Origin: Arundinibacter roseus | GTDB taxonomy: Bacteria; Bacteroidota; Bacteroidia; Cytophagales; Spirosomataceae | Assembly (NCBI RefSeq): GCF_004348825.1 | Contig: NZ_SMJU01000001.1 | Span: 124,001-188,000, forward strand | Length of the DNA stretch: 64,000 nt | Direction: 5' to 3' | Notes under the pieces: model-generated | What the model saw: the letters and a program-made list of their open reading frames with translations, nothing else | Told to the model about the DNA's origin: nothing | Database searches by the model: none | Made by a program: the position numbers and the translations under genes | Part shown: piece by piece, positions 27,479 through 36,295 of the stretch | Layout of the letters: each line of letters starts with the position of its first letter | Position numbering within the stretch: the stretch's first letter is position 1

Positions 27479-28381
27479 ATGAAATATTTCTTCGTTATAA
27501 CAGCAATTCTCTTCGTGGGTGTATTAAATTCCTTCGCTCAAAATGCAAGTACTACAAAAGCATCAGAAATCATCAGGTTAGAATCTATCCCATCATCATC
27601 AGATATGATTTGGGAAGGAGGAGAACGCACATTAATTTCGGAATGGGACAAATTGCCAACAGTTTCTAATGTATCAACTCCAAGCCTTGCGGCATTCTTA
27701 CCAGACCCCTCAAAAGCCAGCGGAATGGCTCTAATTATTGCACCGGGAGGCGGCTTTCATTCTTTGAGCATAGATAATGAAGGTAATTTTTTGGCTCAAT
27801 GGTGCGTCGAACATGGTATTGCAGCATTTGTCTTAAAATACCGCTTAGTTCCAACCGGCGAAAATCCTGGTAAGGAATTTATGGAAAAACTGGAAAAGGG
27901 TCAGGAAAAATTAGATGCCGATATGGCCCCGTACATAAAATTGGCCAACGCTGACGGATTGGCGGCGATAACGTATCTGCGGGAAAATGCGGCGAAATAC
28001 ACAATTAATCCAGCAAAAATCGGAATTATAGGATTTTCGGCAGGTGGCACAGTGGCTGCGAACGCCGGACTAAACTATACCTCTGAGAAAAATAGACCCG
28101 ATTTTTTTGCACCGATTTATGCGGCTATGCATGTATTGGATTTGACAAAATTAGCCCCTAAACCAATGCCATTATTTATGGCCGTTGCGAGTGATGATTT
28201 CTTCGGTTTTCAAAAGCAGTCTATTGAGCTATACAAAACGTATAACGTAGCCAAACAGCCGGTAGAATTGCATATTTACGAAAAAGGCAATCATGGATTT
28301 GGTATGAAAAAGCAGAATCTGCCAAGTGATGAGTGGATTAATGCATTCAGAAAATGGTTAGAGTCACAAGATCTGATTTGA
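27479..28381 (+). CDS. Secreted alpha/beta hydrolase (BD-FAE/acetylxylan-esterase-like)
   Basis: 300 residues with a signal peptide ending in SFAQ. The oxyanion loop IAPGGGFHSL (about 81), the nucleophile elbow IGFSAGGTVA (about 180), the Asp in AVASDDFFG (about 237) and the His in EKGNHGFGM (about 265) complete the triad. Family members hydrolyse acyl or feruloyl esters on hemicellulose. The adjacent sugar-type NUDIX regulator fits a carbohydrate-related role, but the substrate is an inference. Confidence 0.86.
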   Translation: MKYFFVITAILFVGVLNSFAQNASTTKASEIIRLESIPSSSDMIWEGGERTLISEWDKLPTVSNVSTPSLAAFLPDPSKASGMALIIAPGGGFHSLSIDNEGNFLAQWCVEHGIAAFVLKYRLVPTGENPGKEFMEKLEKGQEKLDADMAPYIKLANADGLAAITYLRENAAKYTINPAKIGIIGFSAGGTVAANAGLNYTSEKNRPDFFAPIYAAMHVLDLTKLAPKPMPLFMAVASDDFFGFQKQSIELYKTYNVAKQPVELHIYEKGNHGFGMKKQNLPSDEWINAFRKWLESQDLI

Positions 28382-28445
28382 ATAAAATAGCTTTAAATTA
28401 ACTCAATAGTATTGTCAAAACCACCTGCGTTCATGAGCTTTTGAA

Positions 28446-28473
28446 ACTGGTAAGCAGCTGCCCACTTACCAGT
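28446..28473 (-). terminator. Possible terminator of cysS
   Basis: A 9-bp inverted repeat ACTGGTAAG / CTTACCAGT just beyond the cysS stop codon, with only a short T tract on the minus strand. Confidence 0.5.
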
Positions 28474-28477
28474 AGTT

Positions 28478-29974
28478 CTATTCCTCGTAGGCCCAGTCGA
28501 TGCGGTGTTTCATGTCCCGAATTACGAGCCCCTGATTTTTGAAGTACGAACGTATTTCGTCAACCTTGTCGTACTGCTGCGCTGCTTTATGTTCGCGATA
28601 CAGGCTAAGCATTCCCGTCAGCACCGACTCTCCCTGCGTGGGTTCTTCCTGTAAACCTAAAACCTCTTCGAAGAATAGAATAAAATTGTCTTTCAGGAGG
28701 TTAAATGTTTCTTCACCCAAAGCTGCCGACCGTACCTGATTCATGTAGAGCATGTTCACGTACTTCAATAAATTAAATAGATGAGCGATGGCTACGGCCG
28801 TATTCAGGTCGTCGTTCATACCGTCATAAAAGCCCTGAATGGATTTTTTTATATCCTCAATCTTCTTCTCATCCAAAGGCACATCTGCCTCAGTTACAAA
28901 GGCTTGCATTTTTATGACGCGTAAACCATTGGCTAATCGTTTAAATCCTTTCTGAGCCGCTTTAAGGGCTTCATTGGAAAAATCGAGCGTGCTGCGGTAT
29001 TGACTTTGCAGCATAAAAAACCGCACGGTCATGGGACTATACGGCTGTTCGAGCAACGGGTGATTGCCGCTAAACAACTGTGCCGGCAGAAAAGAATTCC
29101 CCAACGACTTGGACATTTTCTGTCCATTGACCGTCAGCATATTGGTATGCATCCAATACCGAACCGGCTCGATGCCCGTAAGGCCGGTACCTTGCGCAAT
29201 TTCGCATTCGTGGTGCGGAAATTTGAGGTCCATGCCGCCTCCGTGAATATCAAACCGATTGCCCAGATATTTGGTACTCATGCAGGTACATTCGAGGTGC
29301 CAGCCCGGGAATCCGCGACCCCAGGGTGAGTTCCACTGCATGATATGTTCGGGGGATGCATTTTTCCAAATCGCAAAATCCAGCGGATTTCGTTTTTCTG
29401 ATTGGCCGTCGAGCTCGCGCGTTTCGTTAAGCAAATCTTCCAGAATTCGGCCCGAAAGCTTGCCATAATTGTTTCCTGCCTGATTGTAGGCATTTATATC
29501 AAAATATACCGAACCATTGGATTCATAGGCCAACCCCTTTTCGATCAGCAACTGCACGGCTTCAATTTGCTCAATGAGGTGTCCCGTGGCGGTAGGCTCA
29601 ATGCTGGGAGGAAGCGTATTGAAGTCCTCCATGACCTTATGAAAATCGTTGGTATAGCGCTGCACAATTTCCATGGGTTCCAGCTTTTCGAGCTTAGCCA
29701 TGCGTCCGATTTTGTCTTCGCCTTCGTCGCCATCGCCTACCAAATGACCTACGTCGGTAATATTGCGCACATACCGAACTTTGTAGCCACAATGTAACAA
29801 ATACCTGAACAGTAAGTCGAAGGTCATAAACGTGCGTACATTTCCAAGGTGCGCATTGTTATAAACCGTCGGGCCGCATACGTACATGCCTACGTACGGT
29901 GGAGCAATGGGTTCAAAGAGGTCTTTTTGACGGGTAAGCGTATTATAAAGCTTCAGCGGCTGTTGTGTTGTCAT
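28478..29974 (-). CDS. cysS: Cysteinyl-tRNA synthetase
   Basis: 498 residues from the ATG at 29974 (MTTQQPLKLYNTLTR); the frame extends upstream by 21 codons without family residues. Class I synthetase: CGPTVYNNAHLGNVRTF replaces the HIGH-type motif, as commonly seen in Bacteroidota; zinc ligands lie in CGPT, WHLECTCMS and GGMDLKFPHHECE; KMSKSLGN is intact (about 285). The C-terminal anticodon-binding region is present. It attaches cysteine to tRNA-Cys. Monocistronic by position. Confidence 0.96.
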   Translation of the reverse strand: MTTQQPLKLYNTLTRQKDLFEPIAPPYVGMYVCGPTVYNNAHLGNVRTFMTFDLLFRYLLHCGYKVRYVRNITDVGHLVGDGDEGEDKIGRMAKLEKLEPMEIVQRYTNDFHKVMEDFNTLPPSIEPTATGHLIEQIEAVQLLIEKGLAYESNGSVYFDINAYNQAGNNYGKLSGRILEDLLNETRELDGQSEKRNPLDFAIWKNASPEHIMQWNSPWGRGFPGWHLECTCMSTKYLGNRFDIHGGGMDLKFPHHECEIAQGTGLTGIEPVRYWMHTNMLTVNGQKMSKSLGNSFLPAQLFSGNHPLLEQPYSPMTVRFFMLQSQYRSTLDFSNEALKAAQKGFKRLANGLRVIKMQAFVTEADVPLDEKKIEDIKKSIQGFYDGMNDDLNTAVAIAHLFNLLKYVNMLYMNQVRSAALGEETFNLLKDNFILFFEEVLGLQEEPTQGESVLTGMLSLYREHKAAQQYDKVDEIRSYFKNQGLVIRDMKHRIDWAYEE

Positions 29975-30017
29975 GAAAGGGATTATGTTTTGGTTTTTCC
30001 TGACGGAATTGGCGGCA

Positions 30018-30052
30018 CAAAAATAGGTAATTGCCAAGGATTGACCGCCAAA
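30018..30052 (-). promoter_or_regulatory. Possible cysS promoter
   Basis: Minus-strand TATTTTTG at 30018-30025 is an exact TAnnTTTG. A TTTG at 30049-30052 is 23 bp away, wider than usual. The start codon is about 44 bp downstream. Confidence 0.45.
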
Positions 30053-30155
30053 AATTGCATCTTACCGCCACCGCCTTCATCGGGTTCAGGGGTTTTCCTT
30101 ATCTTCGCAGAGATTTTTTTATTCAAAAATACTGACGAACCGTATTAGTAACTGC

Positions 30156-31340
30156 ATGAAAATTGTAGAAGTAGGAACCGATTCTTTTTTTCGTAGTGAA
30201 TTTCTTCAGCTTCCCGTGCGGATCTACCGGCACAATCCTTACTGGATTCGTCCTTTGGATAAAGATATTGAGGCAATTTTTGACCCTCACAAAAACAAAT
30301 TATTTTCGACCGGCGAATGTGCCCGATGGCTCGTTATTGATGGGAGCGATCAGACGGTGGGCCGGGTGGCGGCATTTATTAATCAAAAAACGGTGCACGC
30401 CGGCAATGAACAGCCCACGGGAGGCATGGGCTTTTTTGAATGCGCCAACAGTCCCGAAGTCGCACGATTATTGATGGATACCTGTCGGAATTGGCTTGCC
30501 GAACGAGGGATGGAAGCGATGGATGGGCCAATCAATTTTGGCGAGCGCGACAGTCGTTGGGGCTTGCTTGTGGATGGCTACGACAAAGAGCCTACCTACG
30601 GCATGGACTATCACATGCCCTACTACCGGGCATTTTTTGAGGACTACGGATTTCAGAATTACTTTGAGCAATACACTTATTACCTTCCCATGCGGGAAGA
30701 AAAAGTACGTCCGCTGCTACATCCGGCCGTTTTTGACCGCGCCCAAAGAATTTTTGCTACACCGGGCTATGATTTCCGGCATGTAAAGAAAAATGAACTG
30801 GCAAAATTTGCGGAAGATTTTCGGATCATCTACAACAAAGCCTGGGCCAAAAACCTGGGCACAAGCGATATGAGTACCGAGCAGGCACGGGCGTTGATGC
30901 AGCGCATGAAGCCGATTCTGGAAGAAGAGCTGATGTGGTTTGGGTATTACAATGACGAACCCATGTCATTTTTTATCATGCTGCCGGAGTTGAATCAGAT
31001 TTTCAAGCATGTAAACGGAAAGCTGGATTGGATCGGGAAATTAAAGTTTTTGTACCATACCTACCGCAAAACCAATCATCGGGCTTTTGGGGTGATTTTT
31101 GGGGTGATACCCGAATTTCAAAAGAAAGGAATTGAATCAGCTATTGCGCTGGCCTATTCAAAAGTAGCCTGGAAACCCGGCTATCAATACACAGATCTGG
31201 AATTGAACTGGATTGGTGATTTTAATCCTAAAATGCTGAACTTTGCCAAAATGCTCGGGGGAGTCATTCAAAAAAAACATCTAACCTATCGCCTTCTATT
31301 TGATCCTTCAAAAGAGTTCAAAAGGCATCCAATAATTTGA
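30156..31340 (+). CDS. GNAT-like N-acyltransferase superfamily protein, conserved hypothetical
   Basis: 394 residues, soluble, without signal peptide. It is a typical Bacteroidota protein of the kind annotated as GNAT-family-like: recognisable stretches are VGRVAAFINQKT and GGMGFFECA in the N-terminal half, GPINFGERDSRWG (about 125), and FGVIFGVIPEFQKKGIESAIA (about 315), the last resembling the acetyl-CoA binding loop (Q/RxxGxG/A), in altered form. The substrate is unknown; transfer of an acyl group is an inference from the fold pattern. Confidence 0.7.
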   Translation: MKIVEVGTDSFFRSEFLQLPVRIYRHNPYWIRPLDKDIEAIFDPHKNKLFSTGECARWLVIDGSDQTVGRVAAFINQKTVHAGNEQPTGGMGFFECANSPEVARLLMDTCRNWLAERGMEAMDGPINFGERDSRWGLLVDGYDKEPTYGMDYHMPYYRAFFEDYGFQNYFEQYTYYLPMREEKVRPLLHPAVFDRAQRIFATPGYDFRHVKKNELAKFAEDFRIIYNKAWAKNLGTSDMSTEQARALMQRMKPILEEELMWFGYYNDEPMSFFIMLPELNQIFKHVNGKLDWIGKLKFLYHTYRKTNHRAFGVIFGVIPEFQKKGIESAIALAYSKVAWKPGYQYTDLELNWIGDFNPKMLNFAKMLGGVIQKKHLTYRLLFDPSKEFKRHPII

Positions 31341-31423
31341 TTGACAAGCTACTATCTACGACTATTTATTTTACGTTTTACTTATAAATCGCAGCGGCAG
31401 ACCGCTTTCTATTTTCAATCTCT

Positions 31424-32341
31424 ATGAGTTTACTTACTGTTGGATCTGTGGCCTTTGATGCCCTCGAAACGCCCTTTGGCAAAACTGATAAAATTATTGG
31501 CGGTGCCGCAACTTACATTACGCTGGCTGCTTCTTACTTCACAAAAGCCAATAATCTGGTGGCAGTTGTAGGCGGAGATTTTCCTCAGGAAATGATCGAC
31601 CTTTTTGTCTCACACGGCATCAATACCGAAGGTTTGCAGATAAAAGCTGATGGAAAAACTTTCTTTTGGTCAGGTAAATACCATACGGATATGAACACCC
31701 GCGACACGCTGGATGTACAGCTTAACGTTATGGGCGATTTTGACCCCGTCATTCCTGCTTCTTACCAGGGTTGCGAATATCTGATGCTGGGAAATACCGC
31801 CCCGGCCATTCAGAAACAAGTACTCGACCGCATGGAGAAACGCCCCAAACTCGTGATGCTCGACACCATGAATTTTTGGATGGATATTGCCATGGACGAC
31901 CTGAAAGCGGTTTTGCCATTAGTTGATGTCCTAACCATCAATGATGAAGAAGCCCGAATGCTATCGCAACAATATTCGCTTCGCAAGGCAGCGGCAATCA
32001 TTATGGAGATGGGCCCCAAAACGCTCATTATCAAAAAAGGCGAACACGGCGCGCTACTGTTTCAGGGTGACCGCATTTTCTTTGCTCCCGCTTTGCCTTT
32101 GGAAGAAGTTTTTGACCCAACCGGCGCCGGAGATACGTTTGCAGGTGGCTTCATTGGCTACCTCGCCAGTACCGATGACATTTCTTTTGAGAACATGAAA
32201 CGGGCCATTATTTACGGCTCAGCCATGGCTTCTTTTTGCGTAGAAAAGTTTGGCAGCGAACGTTTGGTAAATCTTACCGAAAAAGAAATTGATAACCGCG
32301 TACTTGAATTTGTAAGCCTTGCCAGCTTCGAAATCCGTTAA
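31424..32341 (+). CDS. PfkB-family carbohydrate kinase
   Basis: 305 residues of a ribokinase fold. The family signature 2 lies near the C-terminus, VFDPTGAGDTFAGGFIG, with the catalytic Asp; the N-terminus has GGAATYITLAASYF-type sugar-binding glycine pair and VVGGDFP. LIIKKGEHGALLF is the strand preceding the anion hole. It phosphorylates a sugar or nucleoside; the exact substrate cannot be read from the sequence. It ends in a bidirectional terminator shared with tag. Confidence 0.9.
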   Translation: MSLLTVGSVAFDALETPFGKTDKIIGGAATYITLAASYFTKANNLVAVVGGDFPQEMIDLFVSHGINTEGLQIKADGKTFFWSGKYHTDMNTRDTLDVQLNVMGDFDPVIPASYQGCEYLMLGNTAPAIQKQVLDRMEKRPKLVMLDTMNFWMDIAMDDLKAVLPLVDVLTINDEEARMLSQQYSLRKAAAIIMEMGPKTLIIKKGEHGALLFQGDRIFFAPALPLEEVFDPTGAGDTFAGGFIGYLASTDDISFENMKRAIIYGSAMASFCVEKFGSERLVNLTEKEIDNRVLEFVSLASFEIR

Positions 32342-32348
32342 CTATTTG

Positions 32349-32390
32349 CGAACGCAGATCGTGCTTTACCTGCGGTCTGCGTTCGTTTTT
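32349..32390. terminator. Bidirectional terminator overlapping the tag stop codon
   Basis: A 10-bp stem CGAACGCAGA / TCTGCGTTCG, a 17-nt loop with internal pairing, then TTTTT. The loop and right arm include the last codons of the convergent tag gene. Confidence 0.8.
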
Positions 32391-32914
32391 AATTTTGTAA
32401 AAATCGGACAATCCGCCGAATGGGCACCGGGCAGATAGCCTGTACTCATCAGAAATTCTCCTACGATTTCGCCTCCCGTAAATCTAAAATTTTTCTTAAA
32501 AAGCTTGACCCATTCTGGCTTAGTCAAGGGATGATGCGCATCGAGCCAACCCTTCCATGATCCGTAGTCTTCCCGAAGCGCTACAATACGCTGAGCATTA
32601 AAAATAGCAGCATTTATTTTCAGTCGATTACGAATAATTCCGGCGTCATTCAGCAGGCGCTCAACATCCTGAGCGGTGTAAGCGGCCACTTTATCAATTG
32701 AAAAACCATCGTAGGCCTGCCGAAAATTTTCTTGCCTGCGCAACATCAGCGTCCAGCTTAATCCTGCCTGATTAATTTCCAGAAGCAACCTTCCAAACAA
32801 CTCGTCGTCCTCCGCAATCGGGAAACCGTAGTGGTAGTCATGGTAGTGCTTATGCAACCGAAAATCAGCTGAATCCAAGGCGTCAGGATCATTTACAAAA
32901 GAACAGTACGACAT
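32366..32914 (-). CDS. tag: DNA-3-methyladenine glycosylase I
   Basis: 182 residues. The start resembles the zinc-binding N-terminus of Tag (here MSYCSFV rather than the MxRCxW pattern), followed by YHDYHYGFPIAEDDELF, the essential EINQAGLSWTLMLRRQENFRQAYDGF region, and the base-pocket KINAAIFNA. The C-terminal GYLPGAHSADCPIF holds the later zinc ligands. It excises 3-methyladenine from alkylated DNA. Its last codons are also part of the convergent terminator at 32349. Confidence 0.9.
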   Translation of the reverse strand: MSYCSFVNDPDALDSADFRLHKHYHDYHYGFPIAEDDELFGRLLLEINQAGLSWTLMLRRQENFRQAYDGFSIDKVAAYTAQDVERLLNDAGIIRNRLKINAAIFNAQRIVALREDYGSWKGWLDAHHPLTKPEWVKLFKKNFRFTGGEIVGEFLMSTGYLPGAHSADCPIFTKLKTNADRR

Positions 32915-32941
32915 AGTAAATTGGTGGCTCGCCAGAGCGCA

Positions 32942-33613
32942 TTAGTCAGTCATTCGTTTATTTTTTCTGCGAATTTTACTCTTTACCCAGGGGTATCCCC
33001 AATAAACAAGATGCGTTGCGCCAATGCCGACGCCTGCTCCAAACAATACATCGGATAGCCAATGTTCATTTTTCATAATTCGTAGGGCACCTACCGAGCT
33101 TGCTACGGCATATCCTCCCACGCTATACCACATGCTGCGGTGTCCATATTCCTTATGCAGAAGTGTGGCCGAAGTAAAAGCCGCCGTAGTATGCCCCGAA
33201 GGAAACGCATCAAAACCCGACGCATCAGGCCTGGGATAACGTGCTACAAGTTTAAGACTTTGAGTAACACCCTGTGCGGTAACGTTGGCCAATAAGGTTA
33301 GAAGCAGTTGTTGTCCGGGCATGTGCCTCCCTTTGACACCAGCAGCTCCCAGGCCTAAACTTAGAGCTGCCGGGGCAAATGGCAGAAATTTATCGGCCTG
33401 AGTATGTATACCACCGGGATACCTGTCCACAACCTGATGCTGCAACTGACGACTTATTTTTCCCTGCACCAATAGCCCACTCGTAGCCAAAGTTGCCGGA
33501 ATAATAAGTGCTTTGACGGGAAAAGCCTGCCGCAACGTATCGTCCTCCGACTGCCCCTGAACCGGAGTCATGCAGGCAAGCAATATCCAACACAACCCAA
33601 GAAATTTCTTCAT
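32942..33613 (-). CDS. Membrane phosphatase of the PAP2 family
   Basis: 223 residues with a signal peptide and several membrane helices. The three acid-phosphatase motifs are present: KxxxxxxRP as KLVARYPRP (about 121), PSGH as FPSGHTTAAF (about 137), and the third motif with His and Asp in MKNEHWLSDVLFG (about 185), where the usual Ser-Arg pair reads LR. PAP2 enzymes remove phosphate from lipids such as undecaprenyl diphosphate or phosphatidic acid. It lies 27 bp beyond tag on the same strand and could be co-transcribed. Confidence 0.87.
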   Translation of the reverse strand: MKKFLGLCWILLACMTPVQGQSEDDTLRQAFPVKALIIPATLATSGLLVQGKISRQLQHQVVDRYPGGIHTQADKFLPFAPAALSLGLGAAGVKGRHMPGQQLLLTLLANVTAQGVTQSLKLVARYPRPDASGFDAFPSGHTTAAFTSATLLHKEYGHRSMWYSVGGYAVASSVGALRIMKNEHWLSDVLFGAGVGIGATHLVYWGYPWVKSKIRRKNKRMTD

Positions 33614-33691
33614 AAAAACAAATGATCCAGCTTCCCAGGAAACATAATTAGCCGATAGTTTGAACGGACTTTTTTAGTATAAATTTATTGT

Positions 33692-34510
33692 TCAAGAATG
33701 CTGCACCGCTTCCTGAATCCGAATTAATTGGGTAAGCAGACCTTCCAACTGATCAAGCGGGAGCATATTGGCACCATCAGACTTAGCCTCGGATGGGTTA
33801 AAATGGGTTTCAATAAACAGCCCATCAGCCCCTACGGCAATTGCCGCTTTGGCGATCGTCGCAATGAGACGCGGCTTGCCACCCGTAACACCGCTGCTTT
33901 GGTTGGGCTGTTGCAGGGAATGCGTACAATCCATCACCACAGGTACTTCAAATGCCTGCATTTCGGGAATATTCCGAAAATCAACGACCAGATCTCCGTA
34001 GCCGAAGGAATTGCCCCGGTCGGTCAGGATTACAGCTGAATCCGGGTTGGTGTCCTTTATTTTTTCAACGGCAAACTTCATAGAGCTTCCCGACAGAAAC
34101 TGACCTTTTTTGACATTAACCGCTTTTCCTGTTTGGGCAGCGGCAACCAGTAAATCGGTTTGGCGACAAAGAAAAGCCGGGATTTGTAATACATCCACAT
34201 ACTCAGCGGCCATCGTAGCTTCGTGCGCCTCGTGCACGTCAGTGACCGTCGGTATACCAAAGGTCTGACCTACTTCCTGTAAGATTTTCAGGGCTTTCTC
34301 ATCACCAATGCCCGTGAACGAATCAAGCCGGGTCCGGTTGGCTTTTCGATACGAACCTTTAAAAATAAATGGAATTTTGAGACGATCCGAAATGCCGTGT
34401 ATGTGCTCAGCAATACGCAGAGCCATATCCCTGTTTTCAATGGCACAAGGGCCGGCCATCAAAAAAAAATGGCCGGAATTGGTATGTTTTATATTCGAAA
34501 TTGGCGACAT
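33692..34510 (-). CDS. kdsA: 3-deoxy-8-phosphooctulonate synthase (KDO-8-phosphate synthase)
   Basis: 272 residues. AGPCAIE (about 20) is the phosphoenolpyruvate-binding start, followed by KGSYRKANRTR, TDVHE and IPAFLCRQTDLL; the metal or PEP site near CTHSLQQPN and IETHFNPSEAKSDGANM are intact. It condenses arabinose 5-phosphate with phosphoenolpyruvate to give KDO-8-phosphate for the lipopolysaccharide core, so the organism has an LPS-bearing outer membrane. Divergent from acpP. Confidence 0.95.
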   Translation of the reverse strand: MSPISNIKHTNSGHFFLMAGPCAIENRDMALRIAEHIHGISDRLKIPFIFKGSYRKANRTRLDSFTGIGDEKALKILQEVGQTFGIPTVTDVHEAHEATMAAEYVDVLQIPAFLCRQTDLLVAAAQTGKAVNVKKGQFLSGSSMKFAVEKIKDTNPDSAVILTDRGNSFGYGDLVVDFRNIPEMQAFEVPVVMDCTHSLQQPNQSSGVTGGKPRLIATIAKAAIAVGADGLFIETHFNPSEAKSDGANMLPLDQLEGLLTQLIRIQEAVQHS

Positions 34511-34676
34511 AAACGTAGTTGTCCTGACGTTAAAAGATTTTTCAAAGATAGCGTTCTCTGCCTTCTTCTGTGTTTGATGGGAACCTTTGACCGCTCAATA
34601 TTTTGTAAGCGACTGATTTTCTGATATTTTTTTAATCTGTTAAGACCCTGACCAAAAGCGTGCCTTTAAAATATTG

Positions 34677-34708
34677 TTTGACAAAATGATTTGAAATATC
34701 TTTCTTTG
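34677..34708 (+). promoter_or_regulatory. Promoter of the acpP-fabF-rnc cluster
   Basis: TTTG (34677-34680), a 20-bp spacer and TTTCTTTG (34701-34708), one change from TAnnTTTG. acpP starts 31 bp downstream. Confidence 0.6.
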
Positions 34709-34738
34709 TGGCGTTTTTAACCAAAAAGCGTTCAAAAA

Positions 34739-34975
34739 ATGTCAGAAATCGCAGAAAGAGTTAAGCAGATCATCGTCGAGAAACTTGGCGTAGAAGAGTC
34801 GGAAGTTACGACCGAAGCTAGCTTCACCAATGATTTAGGAGCCGACTCTCTTGATACCGTAGAGTTGATCATGGAATTTGAAAAAGAATTCAATATCTCA
34901 ATTCCGGACGATCAGGCTGAGAACATCGGTACGGTAGGTCAGGCGGTAACCTATCTGGAAGAAAACGTGAAGTAA
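34739..34975 (+). CDS. acpP: Acyl carrier protein
   Basis: 78 residues, acidic, four-helix pattern. The 4'-phosphopantetheine attachment serine is in [16 protein letters not shown] (S38 region), the universal DSL motif. It carries the growing acyl chain during fatty-acid synthesis. It heads the conserved acpP-fabF-rnc cluster, 45 bp before fabF. Confidence 0.98.
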   Translation: MSEIAERVKQIIVEKLGVEESEVTTEASFTNDLGADSLDTVELIMEFEKEFNISIPDDQAENIGTVGQAVTYLEENVK

Positions 34976-35020
34976 TTTATTGTTTTACTATCCGTATCAT
35001 CTTCACCCTTAATCTATTTT

Positions 35021-36274
35021 ATGAGTTTCAAACGCGTTGTAATTACTGGTATCGGTGCCCTTACACCGGTCGGAAATGATGCTCCCACCTTTTGGAAGAA
35101 TTTAGTGGCTGGTGTCAGCGGAGCTGCCCCAATCACCCGATTTGATGCCGAGCGGTTTCGTACCCGCTTTGCCTGTGAAATAAAAGGCCTTGATATCAAT
35201 GATTACATTCCGCGTCAGGAGGCTCGTAAAATGGACCCATTTACCCAATATGCGGTCATTGCGACCGATGAGGCTATGAAAGACGCCGGCTTTGATACCG
35301 ATAAACTGGATCTGGACAAAGCCGGCGTTATTTGGGGTTCGGGAATTGGAGGTTTAAAAACCTTCGAAGATGAGGTAATGAATTATTCGGAAGGTGGGCG
35401 CAATCCACGCTTCAATCCGTTTTTTATCCCCAAAATGATTGCCGATAGCGCCTCCGGGGTTCTATCAATCCGGTATGGGTTTCGTGGCCCAACCTTCATC
35501 ACCGTTTCTGCCTGCGCTTCGGCCACCAATGCCCTCATTGACGCCTACTATTACATCCGGTTGGGTGTAATGAAGGTATGCATCAGCGGCGGCTCAGAGG
35601 CTGCCGTAACCAATGCCGGCGTAGGTGGTTTTAATGCTTTAAAAGCGCTCTCCGAACGCAACGACTCTCCCGAAACCGCTTCACGGCCTTACGATAAGGA
35701 TCGGGACGGATTTGTCCTTGGAGAAGGCGGCGCAGCACTTATTCTTGAAGAATATGAGCACGCCAAAGCTCGCGGAGCAAAGATTTATGCCGAAATGATT
35801 GGCGCGGGCATGTCATCGGATGCCTATCATATTACGGCCCCGCATCCTGATGGAATCGGTGCATTTAATGTGATGAAAAATGCCCTGGAAGATGCTGGCA
35901 TTCAGCCGGAAGAAATCGATTATATCAACACCCACGGCACGTCAACACCTATTGGCGATCCGCAGGAAATCAAAGCGATTGAGCGGTTTTTTGGGGATCA
36001 TGCATTCAAAATGAATATCAGTTCCACCAAATCCATGACAGGCCACTTACTCGGAGGTGCCGGAGCCATAGAAGCGGCTGCCTGTATTATGGCAATTCAG
36101 GATCAGGTAATTCCGCCAACGATTAATCATTTTACAGACGATCCTGAAATCAACCCTCGTCTGAACCTAACGTTCAATACGTCTCAAAAGCGTGAGGTCA
36201 AGGTTGCTCTGAGCAATACTTTTGGTTTTGGTGGACATAATGCATCCGTTATTTTCAGAAAACTGGAAGATTAA
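35021..36274 (+). CDS. fabF: 3-oxoacyl-ACP synthase II
   Basis: 417 residues, KAS II length. The nucleophilic Cys lies in VSACASATNAL (about 167), and the two catalytic histidines in INTHGTSTPIGD and SMTGHLLGGAG (about 305 and 340). The C-terminal SNTFGFGGHNAS is the phenylalanine gate-like region. It condenses malonyl-ACP with acyl-ACP and shapes fatty-acid length. It sits between acpP and rnc, as in many bacteria. Confidence 0.97.
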   Translation: MSFKRVVITGIGALTPVGNDAPTFWKNLVAGVSGAAPITRFDAERFRTRFACEIKGLDINDYIPRQEARKMDPFTQYAVIATDEAMKDAGFDTDKLDLDKAGVIWGSGIGGLKTFEDEVMNYSEGGRNPRFNPFFIPKMIADSASGVLSIRYGFRGPTFITVSACASATNALIDAYYYIRLGVMKVCISGGSEAAVTNAGVGGFNALKALSERNDSPETASRPYDKDRDGFVLGEGGAALILEEYEHAKARGAKIYAEMIGAGMSSDAYHITAPHPDGIGAFNVMKNALEDAGIQPEEIDYINTHGTSTPIGDPQEIKAIERFFGDHAFKMNISSTKSMTGHLLGGAGAIEAAACIMAIQDQVIPPTINHFTDDPEINPRLNLTFNTSQKREVKVALSNTFGFGGHNASVIFRKLED

Positions 36275-36295
36275 TTACTACTAATTCTATGCATC

